DNA of 40,988 bases from Bacteroidales bacterium (GTDB taxonomy: Bacteria > Bacteroidota > Bacteroidia > Bacteroidales > WRLA01), in contig JAIRTP010000058.1 of NCBI GenBank assembly GCA_031254805.1, positions 1 to 40,988 on the forward strand, read 5' to 3'. Of this stretch, positions 24,806-33,209 are shown piece after piece; position 1 is the first letter of the stretch, and every line of letters starts with the position of its first letter. The position numbers and the translations under genes were made by a program. A model generated the notes under the pieces. That model ran no database searches. It worked only from the letters and a program-made list of their open reading frames with translations, and had not been told where the DNA came from.

Positions 24806-26530
24806 ATGAAAGAAGTTTGGGCTATTATCTCGCAAATTTTGATATTGCTTGGCTCTCTGGGAGTTTTTCTTTTCGGGATGAAACTCATGAGCGATTCGCT
24901 CCAGAAGCTTGCCGGACAAAAAATGCGTTTGATTTTATCGAAATTGACCTCTAATAGACTTAAAGGAATATTGACGGGGTGTTTTGTGACTTCGGTTATT
25001 CAATCTTCATCGGCTACGACGGTAATGGTGGTAAGTTTTGTTAATGCAGGATTGCTTTCGTTGGTTGGCGCTGTTAGCGTGATTATGGGCGCAAATATAG
25101 GCACGACTGTTACGGCGTGGCTGATCTCGCTGCTCGGATTTAAATTTTCAATAACAAGTCTTGCATTGGTCGTTGCCGGACTTACTTTTTTTCTTCTTTT
25201 TTCGAAAAATAACAAACATAAAACTATTGGAGAGTTCATTATCGGATTTGTGATATTGTTTATTGGCTTGGAATTATTGAAAGATTCGGTGCCTGATATC
25301 AACAGCAATCCTCAAATTGTCGAATTTTTATCGGCGTATACAGGAAAAGGCTATTGGTCGGTTTTATTATTTGTGTTGATAGGTACGATTCTTACGGCGA
25401 TCATTCAATCGTCAAGCGCAACCATGGCATTAACTTTGGTGATGGCGTATAACGGTTGGATTGATTTTCAGATAGCCGCCGCAATGGTTCTCGGTGAAAA
25501 TATCGGAACGACCATTACGGCCAATATTGCCGCGGTCATGGCCAATACGGAGGCGAAAAGATCGGCGCGGACACATTTTATTTTCAATGTCATCGGAGTA
25601 ATATGGATGCTTATTCTATTTTATCCGGTTATCGATCTTCTTTCAGGCGTGGTCATTAGAATTACCGGATTAGATCCGAGAGTAACCGCTCACGCAAAAG
25701 ATGTGCTGCCGATCTCTTTATCGTTGTTTCATACTTGTTTCAATTTGGCAAATACTGGCTTATTGGTTGGTTTCACGCCTCAAATAGCAAAATTGGCGAC
25801 TAAAATGGTTAAATCGAAACAAGATGATTCCGAAGAAGTTTTCAAATTGACCTATATTGATAAGAGCTTATTTACTACCGACGAGCTTTCATTGGTACAA
25901 ACTCAAAAAGAACTTATGGAGTTTAGCCGTCGAATCATTAAAATGTATGGTTATTTGAACCAATTGGTATTTGAAAAACATCCGAAGGATTATAATGTAT
26001 TGATGGTCAAAATTGCTAAATATGAAGAGATCACGGATCAGATGGAAGAGGAAATTGCGACCTATCTTTCTCATGTCTCGGAAGGGCAATTAAGTCATCA
26101 ATCCTCTTTATTGGTTCGCAGTATATTGAGTATCGTCGACGACATGGAGAGCGTAGCGGACGTTATTTTCAGAATGTCGAAAATGATTGAGGAGAAGGAT
26201 AATATGAAACAATCCTTTACCGAAGCTCAATTAAAGAATTTAGCGGCTATCAGAGATTTGACGCAAGAGAGCATCAATGTAATGGACGTCAATTTGTCGG
26301 ATTGGGAAAAAGCAAATTTCATAAGGGCCGTAGAGTTGGAAGAATCTCTCAATAATTATCGCAATAGATTGAAAGAAAAACATGTAGAATCTCTTAAAAA
26401 TAAAGAATACAAGTTTAAACTCGGGACCTATTACTCGCAACTTTTCATTATGTATGAAAAAATTGGAGATTATATTTTTGAAGTTTCCAAAGCCGTTAAC
26501 AAAGCAAATTCTATGGAAGCAATGATTTGA
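24806..26530 (+). CDS. Na+/phosphate cotransporter with C-terminal PhoU-like domain (copy 2)
   Basis: The 574-residue tandem paralogue of the preceding gene has the same layout: QSSSATT near 67, QSSSATM near 201, NIGTT after each, and a C-terminal PhoU-like region with EEEIATYLSHVSEGQLS. Alignment by eye runs end to end without gaps in the membrane part, and identity is clearly above half. Differences cluster in loop segments and in the region near 280-300 (VVIRITGLDPRVTAHAKDV versus WIKSMMGYDPRITTNAKEV), which could shift affinity. Divergence is large enough that this is an old duplication, not an assembly repeat. A hairpin at 26653 may end the transcript. Confidence 0.92.
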   Translation: MKEVWAIISQILILLGSLGVFLFGMKLMSDSLQKLAGQKMRLILSKLTSNRLKGILTGCFVTSVIQSSSATTVMVVSFVNAGLLSLVGAVSVIMGANIGTTVTAWLISLLGFKFSITSLALVVAGLTFFLLFSKNNKHKTIGEFIIGFVILFIGLELLKDSVPDINSNPQIVEFLSAYTGKGYWSVLLFVLIGTILTAIIQSSSATMALTLVMAYNGWIDFQIAAAMVLGENIGTTITANIAAVMANTEAKRSARTHFIFNVIGVIWMLILFYPVIDLLSGVVIRITGLDPRVTAHAKDVLPISLSLFHTCFNLANTGLLVGFTPQIAKLATKMVKSKQDDSEEVFKLTYIDKSLFTTDELSLVQTQKELMEFSRRIIKMYGYLNQLVFEKHPKDYNVLMVKIAKYEEITDQMEEEIATYLSHVSEGQLSHQSSLLVRSILSIVDDMESVADVIFRMSKMIEEKDNMKQSFTEAQLKNLAAIRDLTQESINVMDVNLSDWEKANFIRAVELEESLNNYRNRLKEKHVESLKNKEYKFKLGTYYSQLFIMYEKIGDYIFEVSKAVNKANSMEAMI

Positions 26531-26652
26531 TGATGATTGGCCAAATGATTACAATTTTACTTTATTATTTAAAGTATTTTTATAAATCATCTTTATAATA
26601 TACATATTATCAATTATTTTGCAAGATATAATTATTTGGCTTTTTTATCAAT

Positions 26653-26676
26653 AAACGTTCCTAACGTTTCTTTTTA
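26653..26676 (+). terminator. Possible terminator after the cotransporter pair
   Basis: AAACGTT (26653-26659) and AACGTTT (26663-26669) form a 7-bp stem with a 3-base loop, followed on the plus strand by CTTTTT. The right arm overlaps the last codons of the convergent glucosaminidase gene. Confidence 0.45.
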
Positions 26677-27635
26677 GTTAGCCAAAGCATTGTTCCCGGA
26701 ATTACTTTATCGCCTTCTTTCATGCGATTTTTCTTGTACAATTCTTTGGTGGTCATCCCAACTTTTTGAGCGATATCGCTAATACTTTCGCCTTCTTGCA
26801 CGAAGTAAAATTCTACGGCCCCTTTCTTTTTCTTCTTTTCCAAATAGACAATTTCACCTTCCGATAATCTGTGATTTTTAGGTTTTTCGTTATAGTTAAA
26901 TAGTTGAAAACTGTAAATACCAAAATCGTCGGCAATTTTGAAATAATCATCGTCAGCATTAGCATAGACCAGCTTGACTCCGTTATATTCAAAAATTTCT
27001 CTTTCCGCCGTCGTCATTATTTTATGAGAAGCGGGAAGTTTGGTATGCGGAATATAGGAAGGAGTTGGAACGGGATCGTTAACATCTGCGACGACAATAA
27101 AATCATCGTCAAAGGCCATTTTATCGTATAGATGCAGCCCTTCTTCTTCAATAATTTTAATGAGTAAGTGTGCATATTGAGGGTTGGTGGCATAACCGGC
27201 TTTCTTCAAGCCATGCGCCCAAGCTTTATAATCGTCTACCTTTAATTTAAAAAGGTCGTTATATCTATCTCTGGACGTTAAAAATAACGAATGATCGCTG
27301 AACGACTCTTCCGCGTCTTGATATGCTCTGAAACATTCATTTTTTTCATCGTCGTCGTAATAAAAACAATTTCCCATCCAGCCTTTATGGCACTTTATTC
27401 CAAAATGATTATTCGCTTCGGTCGCTAAAACGCTGCTGCCACATCCGGATTCCAAAATACCTTGCGCTAAAGTGATGCTTGCCGGTATTTTGTATTCTCG
27501 CATTTTTTTCATTGCAATTTCTTTATACGAATCGACGTATTCTTGTCGCGACATTTTTCTTTGAGCCGATAATACATTTTCATTACAAAGTAGTAATACA
27601 CAAATAATAACAGTTAGTAATTTATTTAAATTCAT
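26661..27635 (-). CDS. Secreted GH73 N-acetylglucosaminidase with LysM repeats
   Basis: This is a peptidoglycan hydrolase cutting between GlcNAc and MurNAc. The 324-residue protein has a signal peptide (about 1-24), a FlgJ-like GH73 domain (about 30-175) with the catalytic glutamate E62 in GILESGCGSS, plus NHFGIKCHKGW and the AGYATNPQYAHLLIKIIEEE end motif, then two LysM-type wall-binding segments. The first is degenerate (about 210-265) and the second typical (about 272-322: VQEGESISDIAQKVGMTTKELYKKNRM). It is a single-gene minus-strand unit with its own -7 element. Likely roles are wall turnover or daughter-cell separation. Confidence 0.92.
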   Translation of the reverse strand: MNLNKLLTVIICVLLLCNENVLSAQRKMSRQEYVDSYKEIAMKKMREYKIPASITLAQGILESGCGSSVLATEANNHFGIKCHKGWMGNCFYYDDDEKNECFRAYQDAEESFSDHSLFLTSRDRYNDLFKLKVDDYKAWAHGLKKAGYATNPQYAHLLIKIIEEEGLHLYDKMAFDDDFIVVADVNDPVPTPSYIPHTKLPASHKIMTTAEREIFEYNGVKLVYANADDDYFKIADDFGIYSFQLFNYNEKPKNHRLSEGEIVYLEKKKKKGAVEFYFVQEGESISDIAQKVGMTTKELYKKNRMKEGDKVIPGTMLWLTKKKR

Positions 27636-27657
27636 AATACGACAATTATCTATTTTA

Positions 27658-27665
27658 CAAAAATA
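27658..27665 (-). promoter_or_regulatory. -7 element of the glucosaminidase promoter
   Basis: TATTTTTG on the minus strand matches TAnnTTTG 22 bases before the ATG and lies in the small inverted repeat CTATTTTacaAAAATAG (27650-27666). Confidence 0.5.
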
Positions 27666-27832
27666 GAATAGTAAAATGCAACCATTCCATAAATGGATAA
27701 GTTTTTTTCAACAGCAAATTGTTATTAACAACATCTTTCTTCACTTTATAGTATTTGAACAAAACATGTTATGTGAGCAGCACAGACATTTTCTAATCGA
27801 CATTTATAACGAGTTAAAAGCAATGTTTAAAC

Positions 27833-28774
27833 ATGAATATTTTGAAAATATTTTTTGTATCTTTGACGTTACTTTTATCAATCGCATATAAAATGAATGG
27901 ACAAGAAGAAAAATATAACAAATTAACGCCTGAAGAAGAACGAGTTATCATTCGCAAAGGTACGGAAGCGCCGTTTACCGGAGAATATGATAAGTTTTTT
28001 AAAGCGGGAACGTATCATTGCAAGCGATGCGACGCTCCTTTATATCGTTCTGAAGACAAATTCCGTTCCGGATGCGGTTGGCCGAGTTTCGACGATGAGA
28101 TTGGAAACGCTGTAAAACAAATACCCGATGCGGACGGTCGGCGCACAGAAATCGTATGCGCCAGTTGCGGAGCGCATTTAGGTCATATTTTTGAGGGCGA
28201 ACATTTTACTGAAAAAAATACGCGTCATTGCGTGAACTCTGTTTCTATGATTTTTAAACCTAAAGAAGAAGTTAACGATATCACGCAAAATAAAACCGAA
28301 ATCGCTATTTTTTCGGGCGGTTGTTTTTGGGGCGTTGAATTTTACATGCGCTTGATTGACGGCGTTATATCTACCGAAGTCGGTTATATTGGCGGAATCA
28401 TGGAAAATCCTACTTACGAAGATGTTTGCAGCCATGAAACAGGATACGCTGAAGCGGTAAAGATTATTTTTGATTCAAATATTGCTGATTTTGAAACTAT
28501 TGCAAAGACTTTTTTTGAAATACACGATCCGACTCATTTAGATCATCAAGGTCCGGACGTAGGCGATCAGTATCGTTCCGAGGTTTTTTATACTACGCCG
28601 CAACAGCGGGAAATTACCATAAAGTTGATACGTATTTTGCAAAAAAAAGGATATAAAGTAGTAACGAAGGTGACGCCGGCGACCACTTTTTGGACTGCGG
28701 AAGATTATCATCAACAATACTATTATTACAAGCAAACTACTCCTTATTGTCACGGGCGTACAAAACGGTTTTAA
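27833..28774 (+). CDS. msrAB: Peptide-methionine sulfoxide reductase MsrB-MsrA fusion with signal peptide
   Basis: The enzyme reduces both epimers of methionine sulfoxide in damaged proteins. The 313-residue chain has a signal-like N terminus (about 1-20), an MsrB domain (about 28-145) with zinc cysteines C63, C66, C109, C112 and catalytic C133 in RHCVNS, then an MsrA domain (about 155-313) with catalytic C164 in GGCFWG. The MsrB-MsrA order is common in Bacteroidota. With the ATG at 27833 the protein is exported. A second in-frame ATG at 27893 would give a cytosolic form, and a perfect -7 element (27858-27865) lies between the two, so the true start is open. Confidence 0.92.
   Translation: MNILKIFFVSLTLLLSIAYKMNGQEEKYNKLTPEEERVIIRKGTEAPFTGEYDKFFKAGTYHCKRCDAPLYRSEDKFRSGCGWPSFDDEIGNAVKQIPDADGRRTEIVCASCGAHLGHIFEGEHFTEKNTRHCVNSVSMIFKPKEEVNDITQNKTEIAIFSGGCFWGVEFYMRLIDGVISTEVGYIGGIMENPTYEDVCSHETGYAEAVKIIFDSNIADFETIAKTFFEIHDPTHLDHQGPDVGDQYRSEVFYTTPQQREITIKLIRILQKKGYKVVTKVTPATTFWTAEDYHQQYYYYKQTTPYCHGRTKRF
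27858..27865 (+). promoter_or_regulatory. -7 element inside the msrAB signal-peptide region
   Basis: TATCTTTG is a perfect -7 match, 28 bases before the internal ATG at 27893. That spacing equals that of several well supported promoters in this window. It would yield an mRNA for a form without signal peptide. Confidence 0.4.
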
Positions 28775-28829
28775 TAAAGTTGATTCATTTAGAAAATCGA
28801 TAGATAGCGTTTATAGATTTTTACGATCT

Positions 28830-29057
28830 TCAAGTTTTCTCTTCCATAGCAGTTTCAACAGGATGATGTATAGCGCGGTAACGACATTTTTTTTCATCTC
28901 TTTTGCATACGCAAACGTTTTCTTTTCCGGCTTCTTGCGAAGCGCAATGCCGTTGAAACGCCGTTCCTTTTTTGAAGAACATTTTGATCGCGATTCCGGC
29001 AAATGCAAGCGCCAAAAAGATAACGGCTATAATGATAGTCAGCGCAACGTCGTTCAT
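28830..29057 (-). CDS. Small Cys-containing membrane protein
   Basis: The 75-residue protein has one N-terminal membrane helix (about 6-24, then a basic KMFFKK stop) and a short soluble part with C38, C49, C51 and C58, spaced as if to bind a metal or form disulfides (HCAS, VCVC, KKC). Similar small single-helix proteins with a Cys-rich tail are widespread in Bacteroidota, usually labelled membrane or secreted protein, with no known role. The start is 1 base after the AAG glycosylase stop, so it is the third gene of a minus-strand operon. Another frame over the same bases codes a Lys-rich peptide without features and is rejected. Confidence 0.7.
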   Translation of the reverse strand: MNDVALTIIIAVIFLALAFAGIAIKMFFKKGTAFQRHCASQEAGKENVCVCKRDEKKCRYRAIHHPVETAMEEKT

Positions 29058-29058
29058 T

Positions 29059-29667
29059 TTATTTTATTTTATTTTGATCCAACATAAAACGATAAGGCAA
29101 TAGAGCGTCTTTTCCGGCATAATTCACTCCAATTCTTGTTCCGACGATAATATGATCAGTCAATTTCGCAGAATCTGCTTGCTCTATCCAAACCTTTTTC
29201 CCTGTCTGTTCAGACATTTTATTTAGAATCATTCCCGAATCCGAATGATGCATTCCTAACGCTTTAGCGACATTTCCCGGCCCATATAAATCGGAAGATT
29301 TAAAACGCTTCCATTTTAAATGTTTTAGCATCATATCTTGCCCTGATTTTGGAATGAGGCCTCTTATCAAAACTGCATGAGGGATATCTGTTTGGTTGGT
29401 CACAATATTTAATAAAGAATGGATTCCATAACACAGATAAATATAGAGCGTTCCGCCTTCGCGATACATAATTTCCGTTCGCGGAGTTCTTCTGTTGTTC
29501 CACGCATGAGAGGCTCGATCTTCTACGCCCGCATAAGCTTCCGTTTCGGTAATAATTCCAGAAACAACGCCTTCCGACATTTGACTAAAAATCTCCATGC
29601 CAATCATTTCACGGGCAATCTTAACAACGTCGTTACCGCCGAACCATTCGTTTTGTACAACCGGCAT
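29059..29667 (-). CDS. 3-methyladenine DNA glycosylase (AAG/MPG family)
   Basis: The enzyme removes alkylated purines such as 3-methyladenine and hypoxanthine from DNA to start base-excision repair. The 202-residue protein shows the family core: GIITETEAYAGVEDRASHAWNN (catalytic glutamate in ETEAY near residue 43), RTEIMYREGGTLYIYLCYGIHSLLNIV near 75-100, and AVLIRGLIP near 117, then GPGNVAKALG near 145. Length is typical. It sits between the outer-membrane barrel gene (13-base gap) and the small membrane protein gene (1-base gap), so expression is likely tied to the upstream promoter near 30500. Confidence 0.93.
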   Translation of the reverse strand: MPVVQNEWFGGNDVVKIAREMIGMEIFSQMSEGVVSGIITETEAYAGVEDRASHAWNNRRTPRTEIMYREGGTLYIYLCYGIHSLLNIVTNQTDIPHAVLIRGLIPKSGQDMMLKHLKWKRFKSSDLYGPGNVAKALGMHHSDSGMILNKMSEQTGKKVWIEQADSAKLTDHIIVGTRIGVNYAGKDALLPYRFMLDQNKIK

Positions 29668-29680
29668 AAAATCAAAAAAA

Positions 29681-30460
29681 TTAGAACAGATAACCGATTC
29701 CGCCCGTGATCTGCATAATATCGGTTTGTATCCATAATTTGGAAGTTCTGTTGATATAATCGGGCGTTTCTGAATTGGTGAAAATTTTATATATCTGGAA
29801 GTTAACGTCGTCGTATTTTAAATGAGAACCTGAATAATCAAAATTAGCCCTCACAAAAAAACGGTCAAATCTATATTTCAAACCAAGTCCTACGTTCCAT
29901 GCAAATCCCAATGTATGATCCGATTGCTGTTTGAATTCGATCCTGTTAATATATTCAACCGGCTTTGCCAATGTTATGACGTAATTGTATTCTGGCGATT
30001 GTCCCATGCCGACGCCTAACATTCCCCTAATTTCGAGCATAAAATGATGCGCCAGATGAAAGTTGATATTAGGGCCGACTAATAACATTCCAGTCATCCA
30101 ACGTCCAAAAGAAGCCTCTCCAGAACTGTTTTCACCAATTTCAATATCGCCCTTGACGAGGTTGTCCAATTCCTTTTGCAATGCCGTTACATTGGAGCTA
30201 TTGGTATTTCCCGCCGCCATAACGGTCAATCCAAAATTGTTGCTCAGTTGATTTGTATAGGTAATATTTAATCCGAAACCGGGTTTGGCAAATCCGCATC
30301 TCAATATGGAATCCATAAACACTTTTCCTTTAAAATCATTAGAAGGAATGACTGTTCCAAAAGAAATTGATAACCAGTTTTTTTGTTCTTGCGCAAATCC
30401 AGACCATACGATTAAATTCAACAAAACAATGCTCAATATTTTTTTAATTGACGTTTTCAT
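29681..30460 (-). CDS. Outer-membrane beta-barrel protein
   Basis: The 259-residue protein has a signal peptide (about 1-23, ending SGFAQ) followed by alternating amphipathic strands typical of a small porin-like or OmpW/PorT-style barrel, for example NFGLTVMAAGN, HFMLEIRGMLGVGMG, TLGFAWNVGLGLKYRF and RFFVRANFDYSG. The chain ends in an aromatic residue (IGYLF), the usual barrel-assembly signal. No binding domain or plug is visible. It is the first gene of the operon with the AAG glycosylase and the small membrane protein. The specific function is unknown. Confidence 0.82.
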   Translation of the reverse strand: MKTSIKKILSIVLLNLIVWSGFAQEQKNWLSISFGTVIPSNDFKGKVFMDSILRCGFAKPGFGLNITYTNQLSNNFGLTVMAAGNTNSSNVTALQKELDNLVKGDIEIGENSSGEASFGRWMTGMLLVGPNINFHLAHHFMLEIRGMLGVGMGQSPEYNYVITLAKPVEYINRIEFKQQSDHTLGFAWNVGLGLKYRFDRFFVRANFDYSGSHLKYDDVNFQIYKIFTNSETPDYINRTSKLWIQTDIMQITGGIGYLF

Positions 30461-30495
30461 GAGTAATTGATATTTTTATTTATGATTTTACGATG

Positions 30496-30503
30496 CAAAA
30501 TTA
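30496..30503 (-). promoter_or_regulatory. -7 element of the outer-membrane barrel operon
   Basis: TAATTTTG on the minus strand matches TAnnTTTG 35 bases before the ATG at 30460. Confidence 0.5.
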
Positions 30504-30716
30504 CAATAATTCCCGCTGTTGCGTCTATATTTTTTCTTTTAAATAAAACGAATATGTTATAAAGGTACTTTTTGAATAATAATCCTGTCGTTTTCAAAAC
30601 TTAATGAAAAATTAATGTTCAATAAAGAAAAGACATTCGAAAAATGTTTACTTTAGCACTCTCAAAATAGATCGAGTCTTTAAATTTATTAGTCATACAA
30701 AATTATTTTTATTATC

Positions 30717-32084
30717 ATGGATATAAAAAACTATATTTCAGAGAACAAAGAACGTTTCTTAGAGGAACTTTTCGGATTGTTGCGTATTCCATCAATCAGC
30801 TCTTTAACAGAGCATAAGCCGGATATGTATAAGGCGGCTGAATATTGGAAAGAATCTTTATTGAAAGCGGGGACGGATAAAGCGGAAGTTTTTGAAACGG
30901 AGGGAAATCCAGTCGTTTACGGAGAAAAGATCATTAATCCCGACAAGCCGACCATATTGGTATACGCTCACATGGACGTGATGCCGGTCGATCCGATCGA
31001 AGAGTGGAAATCGGAGCCTTTTGAGCCGGTTATTCGCGACGGAAAAATATGGGGACGCGGAGCCGACGATGATAAAGGGCAAGGTTTTATGCATGCCAAA
31101 GCTTTTGAATATTTGGTAGCGACTAACCAACTTCCTTGTAATGTGAAATTTATGATCGAAGGCGAAGAAGAGATTGGTTCTCCCAGTTTGGGAAAATGGT
31201 GCGCTACACATAAGGAGATGTTGAAGGCGGATATTATTCTGGTTTCCGACACGAGCATGATCGCATCTGATATTCCTTCCATTACGACCGGATTGAGAGG
31301 ATTGTCTTATTGGCAAATCGAAGTTACGGGGCCGGATCGCGATTTGCATTCGGGATTATTTGGAGGAGCTGTTGCCAATCCTATCAACGAATTGTGCAGT
31401 TTGATGGCGACTATGATTGATAAAGAGGGTAAAATTGCCGTTCCCGGATTTTACGACGACGTTTTAGAAGTATCGGATATTGAACGTAAAAAGCTCGCAC
31501 AGGCGCCTTTTGATGAAGCGGAATATAAAAAATCATTGAATATTAAAGAATTAAAAGGTGAAAGAGGATTCAGCACGATAGAACGCACGGGAATCCGCCC
31601 GACGTTTGACATGTGTGGAATTTGGGGCGGCTACACCGGCGAAGGAGCAAAAACGGTTATTCCTTCTAAAGCTTACGCTAAATTATCGTGCCGATTGGTT
31701 CCCAATCAAAATTGGGAAAAAATTGCAAGGTTGATTAAAAATCACCTTGAAAAAATCGCGCCCAATTATATAAAAATCAAAGTAGATATTTTACACGGCG
31801 GTCAAGGTTATGTTTGTCCGATTGATCTTCCCGCTTATCAGGCGGCGGAAAAAGCTTATGAAAAAGTATATGGCAAAATGCCGGTTCCTTATCGTAGCGG
31901 CGGCTCTATTCCGATTATCTCTACGTTTGAAGAAGTTTTAGGCGTCAAATCTATATTAATGGGATTCGGATTAGGCGGCGACGCCATTCACTCTCCTAAT
32001 GAAAATTATCCTTTGGAACAATTTTTCAATGGAATAGAAACGATTACTCATTTTTATAAATATTTTGCAGAAAATCCGGCGTAA
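30717..32084 (+). CDS. M20-family metallo-dipeptidase
   Basis: The 455-residue protein is a di-zinc peptidase of the M20/CNDP type. Metal and catalytic motifs are clear: YAHMDV with H85 and D87, GRGADDDKG around D118, EGEEEIGS with catalytic/bridging glutamates at about 150-151, and a C-terminal metal His in GGDAIHSPNE. The dimerisation domain (about 195-330) includes DLHSGLFGG and is followed by RSGGSIPI. There is no signal peptide, so it acts in the cytosol, most likely trimming imported dipeptides. It stands alone with a terminator directly downstream. The promoter is not clear; TACTTTAG at 30649 is one mismatch from the -7 consensus. Confidence 0.92.
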   Translation: MDIKNYISENKERFLEELFGLLRIPSISSLTEHKPDMYKAAEYWKESLLKAGTDKAEVFETEGNPVVYGEKIINPDKPTILVYAHMDVMPVDPIEEWKSEPFEPVIRDGKIWGRGADDDKGQGFMHAKAFEYLVATNQLPCNVKFMIEGEEEIGSPSLGKWCATHKEMLKADIILVSDTSMIASDIPSITTGLRGLSYWQIEVTGPDRDLHSGLFGGAVANPINELCSLMATMIDKEGKIAVPGFYDDVLEVSDIERKKLAQAPFDEAEYKKSLNIKELKGERGFSTIERTGIRPTFDMCGIWGGYTGEGAKTVIPSKAYAKLSCRLVPNQNWEKIARLIKNHLEKIAPNYIKIKVDILHGGQGYVCPIDLPAYQAAEKAYEKVYGKMPVPYRSGGSIPIISTFEEVLGVKSILMGFGLGGDAIHSPNENYPLEQFFNGIETITHFYKYFAENPA

Positions 32085-32111
32085 TAAACTGATTTTGCAA
32101 AAAAACGAAGT

Positions 32112-32154
32112 AAAGCCGTCTAAATCAAATCGCTTTTTAGGCGGCTTTATTTCT
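32112..32154 (+). terminator. Intrinsic terminator of the dipeptidase gene
   Basis: AAAGCCG-t-CTAAA (32112-32124) pairs with TTTAG-g-CGGCTTT (32136-32148), a 12-bp stem with one internal mismatch. The T-rich ATTTCTG follows. Confidence 0.75.
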
Positions 32155-32274
32155 GATTTATATTATACCGAAATTGAAAAGATCCGCAAATTTAAACTTC
32201 AAGCATGTTAACAAAAACGGATATTCTTCTTGATAAATAATTTGTAACAACATAAATATTTCGGGGAGAAACGG

Positions 32275-32282
32275 TATCTTTG
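32275..32282 (+). promoter_or_regulatory. -7 element of the porT promoter
   Basis: TATCTTTG is an exact -7 match. Transcription from about 32289 leaves a long leader of about 100 bases before the porT ATG. Confidence 0.55.
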
Positions 32283-32298
32283 CAAGCGAATTAAAAAA

Positions 32299-32361
32299 AT
32301 GAAAAAGAGCGTATATAAAAGAATTTATTGCCATCTTATGTTGAAAAAGCGGCTACAATAA
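32299..32361 (+). CDS. Possible 20-residue leader peptide upstream of porT
   Basis: An ATG about 10 bases after the predicted transcription start opens a 20-codon frame coding a basic peptide (starts MKKSVYKRIY, ends LKKRLQ). It ends 29 bases before the porT ATG and is in a different frame. Its position equals that of true starts of other genes here relative to their -7 elements, which is why I list it. It may be an upstream ORF that modulates porT, or chance. Confidence 0.25.
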   Translation: MKKSVYKRIYCHLMLKKRLQ

Positions 32362-32390
32362 AACATTTATTCTCTCGTTTGAGTAAAATC

Positions 32391-33173
32391 ATGAAATATT
32401 CGAATTACAAATATTTTCTTCTTCTGATCGCGTTATTGGCATGTATGGGCGTCAATAAAACGGATGCTCAATACTATTCTAAAACGATGCCTAACCTTCC
32501 TAATTTCGACAAAGCGAGATATAATTTCGGATTTTATATAGGAGGGAATCAAATGCTATTTACAGTGAAACCTGTTCAAAATTATCAATATATAACCTAT
32601 CATGGTCGACAAATTTCCGATCTTCCCGCCGATTCTGCCCGCATTTTGGGTATCAACGGATCTTCCGGCTTAGGATTCAATGTCGGCTTGGTTTCCTTGT
32701 TGCGTTTTGGACAATATTTTGAATTACGTTTTGTTCCTGGCCTGCAATTCGGAGAGCGAAATCTAAAATATAGCGTTTTATGTTATTTAAATGGAGTTGC
32801 AAGCGAAGAGACTGTTTATAAGAAAGTTGTGTCTTCTTATATCAACGTTCCCTTTCATCTGCGCTACAAAGCTGTTCGTATTCATAATTTTAGACCCTAT
32901 ATATTTATGGGTCCGGCATTTAAATGGGATTTATCTTCATTACGAAAACAAGATGATAACGTTCAAAATATCCGTCTGAAAATGTCTAAAGGCGATGTTA
33001 CTTTTGATGTCGGCGTCGGTTTTGACATTTATACCAACTGGTTTAAGTTTGGTTTCCAAATAGAGATGTCTTACGGCATTCAAAATATTCTTGTTAAGCA
33101 AAATAATATCTATGCGTCTTCTATCGAACCGCTCTATTCCAAGATATTTCAAATAAACTTTACTTTTGAATAA
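32391..33173 (+). CDS. porT: Type IX secretion outer-membrane-associated protein PorT
   Basis: The 260-residue protein has a signal peptide (about 1-27, ending NKTDAQ) and a membrane-barrel pattern matching PorT: NLPNFDKARYNFGFYIGGNQ near the start, LGFNVGLVSLLRFGQYFELRFVPGLQFGERNLKY in the first half, SSYINVPFHLRYKAVRIHNFRPYIFMGPAF, then a C-terminal strand ending INFTFE. PorT is required for export of sorting-domain proteins in Porphyromonas and Flavobacterium. A longer frame from 32328 lacks a good start; the ATG at 32391 gives the signal peptide directly. Together with the sorting-domain protein at 56-1186 it indicates an active type IX system. Confidence 0.9.
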   Translation: MKYSNYKYFLLLIALLACMGVNKTDAQYYSKTMPNLPNFDKARYNFGFYIGGNQMLFTVKPVQNYQYITYHGRQISDLPADSARILGINGSSGLGFNVGLVSLLRFGQYFELRFVPGLQFGERNLKYSVLCYLNGVASEETVYKKVVSSYINVPFHLRYKAVRIHNFRPYIFMGPAFKWDLSSLRKQDDNVQNIRLKMSKGDVTFDVGVGFDIYTNWFKFGFQIEMSYGIQNILVKQNNIYASSIEPLYSKIFQINFTFE

Positions 33174-33183
33174 TTTTTAATCG

Positions 33184-33203
33184 ATAGCGCTTTTGCTATT
33201 TTA
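33184..33203 (+). terminator. Weak hairpin between porT and the MBL gene
   Basis: ATAGC (33184-33188) pairs with GCTAT (33195-33199) followed by a T-rich tract. With a 5-bp stem it may terminate only partly. Confidence 0.3.
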
Positions 33204-33209
33204 TTTACA

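Larger units (their letters stand above)
32085..32390 (+). other. Dipeptidase-porT intergenic region, 306 bp
   Basis: It contains the dipeptidase terminator (32112-32154), an AT-rich stretch of about 110 bases with nothing I recognise, the porT -7 element (32275-32282) and a leader of about 100 bases that encodes a possible 20-residue peptide (32299-32361). Confidence 0.6.

Noticed and set aside
23071-26530. Possible assembly duplication of the cotransporter gene
   Set aside because: The copies differ throughout at DNA and protein level, so they are true paralogues.
27676-27891. 71-codon plus-strand ORF before msrAB
   Set aside because: It overlaps the msrAB gene in another frame, has no recognisable motif and no -7 element at a useful distance.
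28793-28822. AAAATC/GATTTT pairing between msrAB and the small membrane protein gene
   Set aside because: Short A/T-rich arms with a long loop; not a convincing terminator.
28811-29008. 65-codon minus-strand ORF
   Set aside because: It is an alternative frame over the small membrane protein gene; the latter has a membrane helix, a Cys pattern and tight operon spacing.
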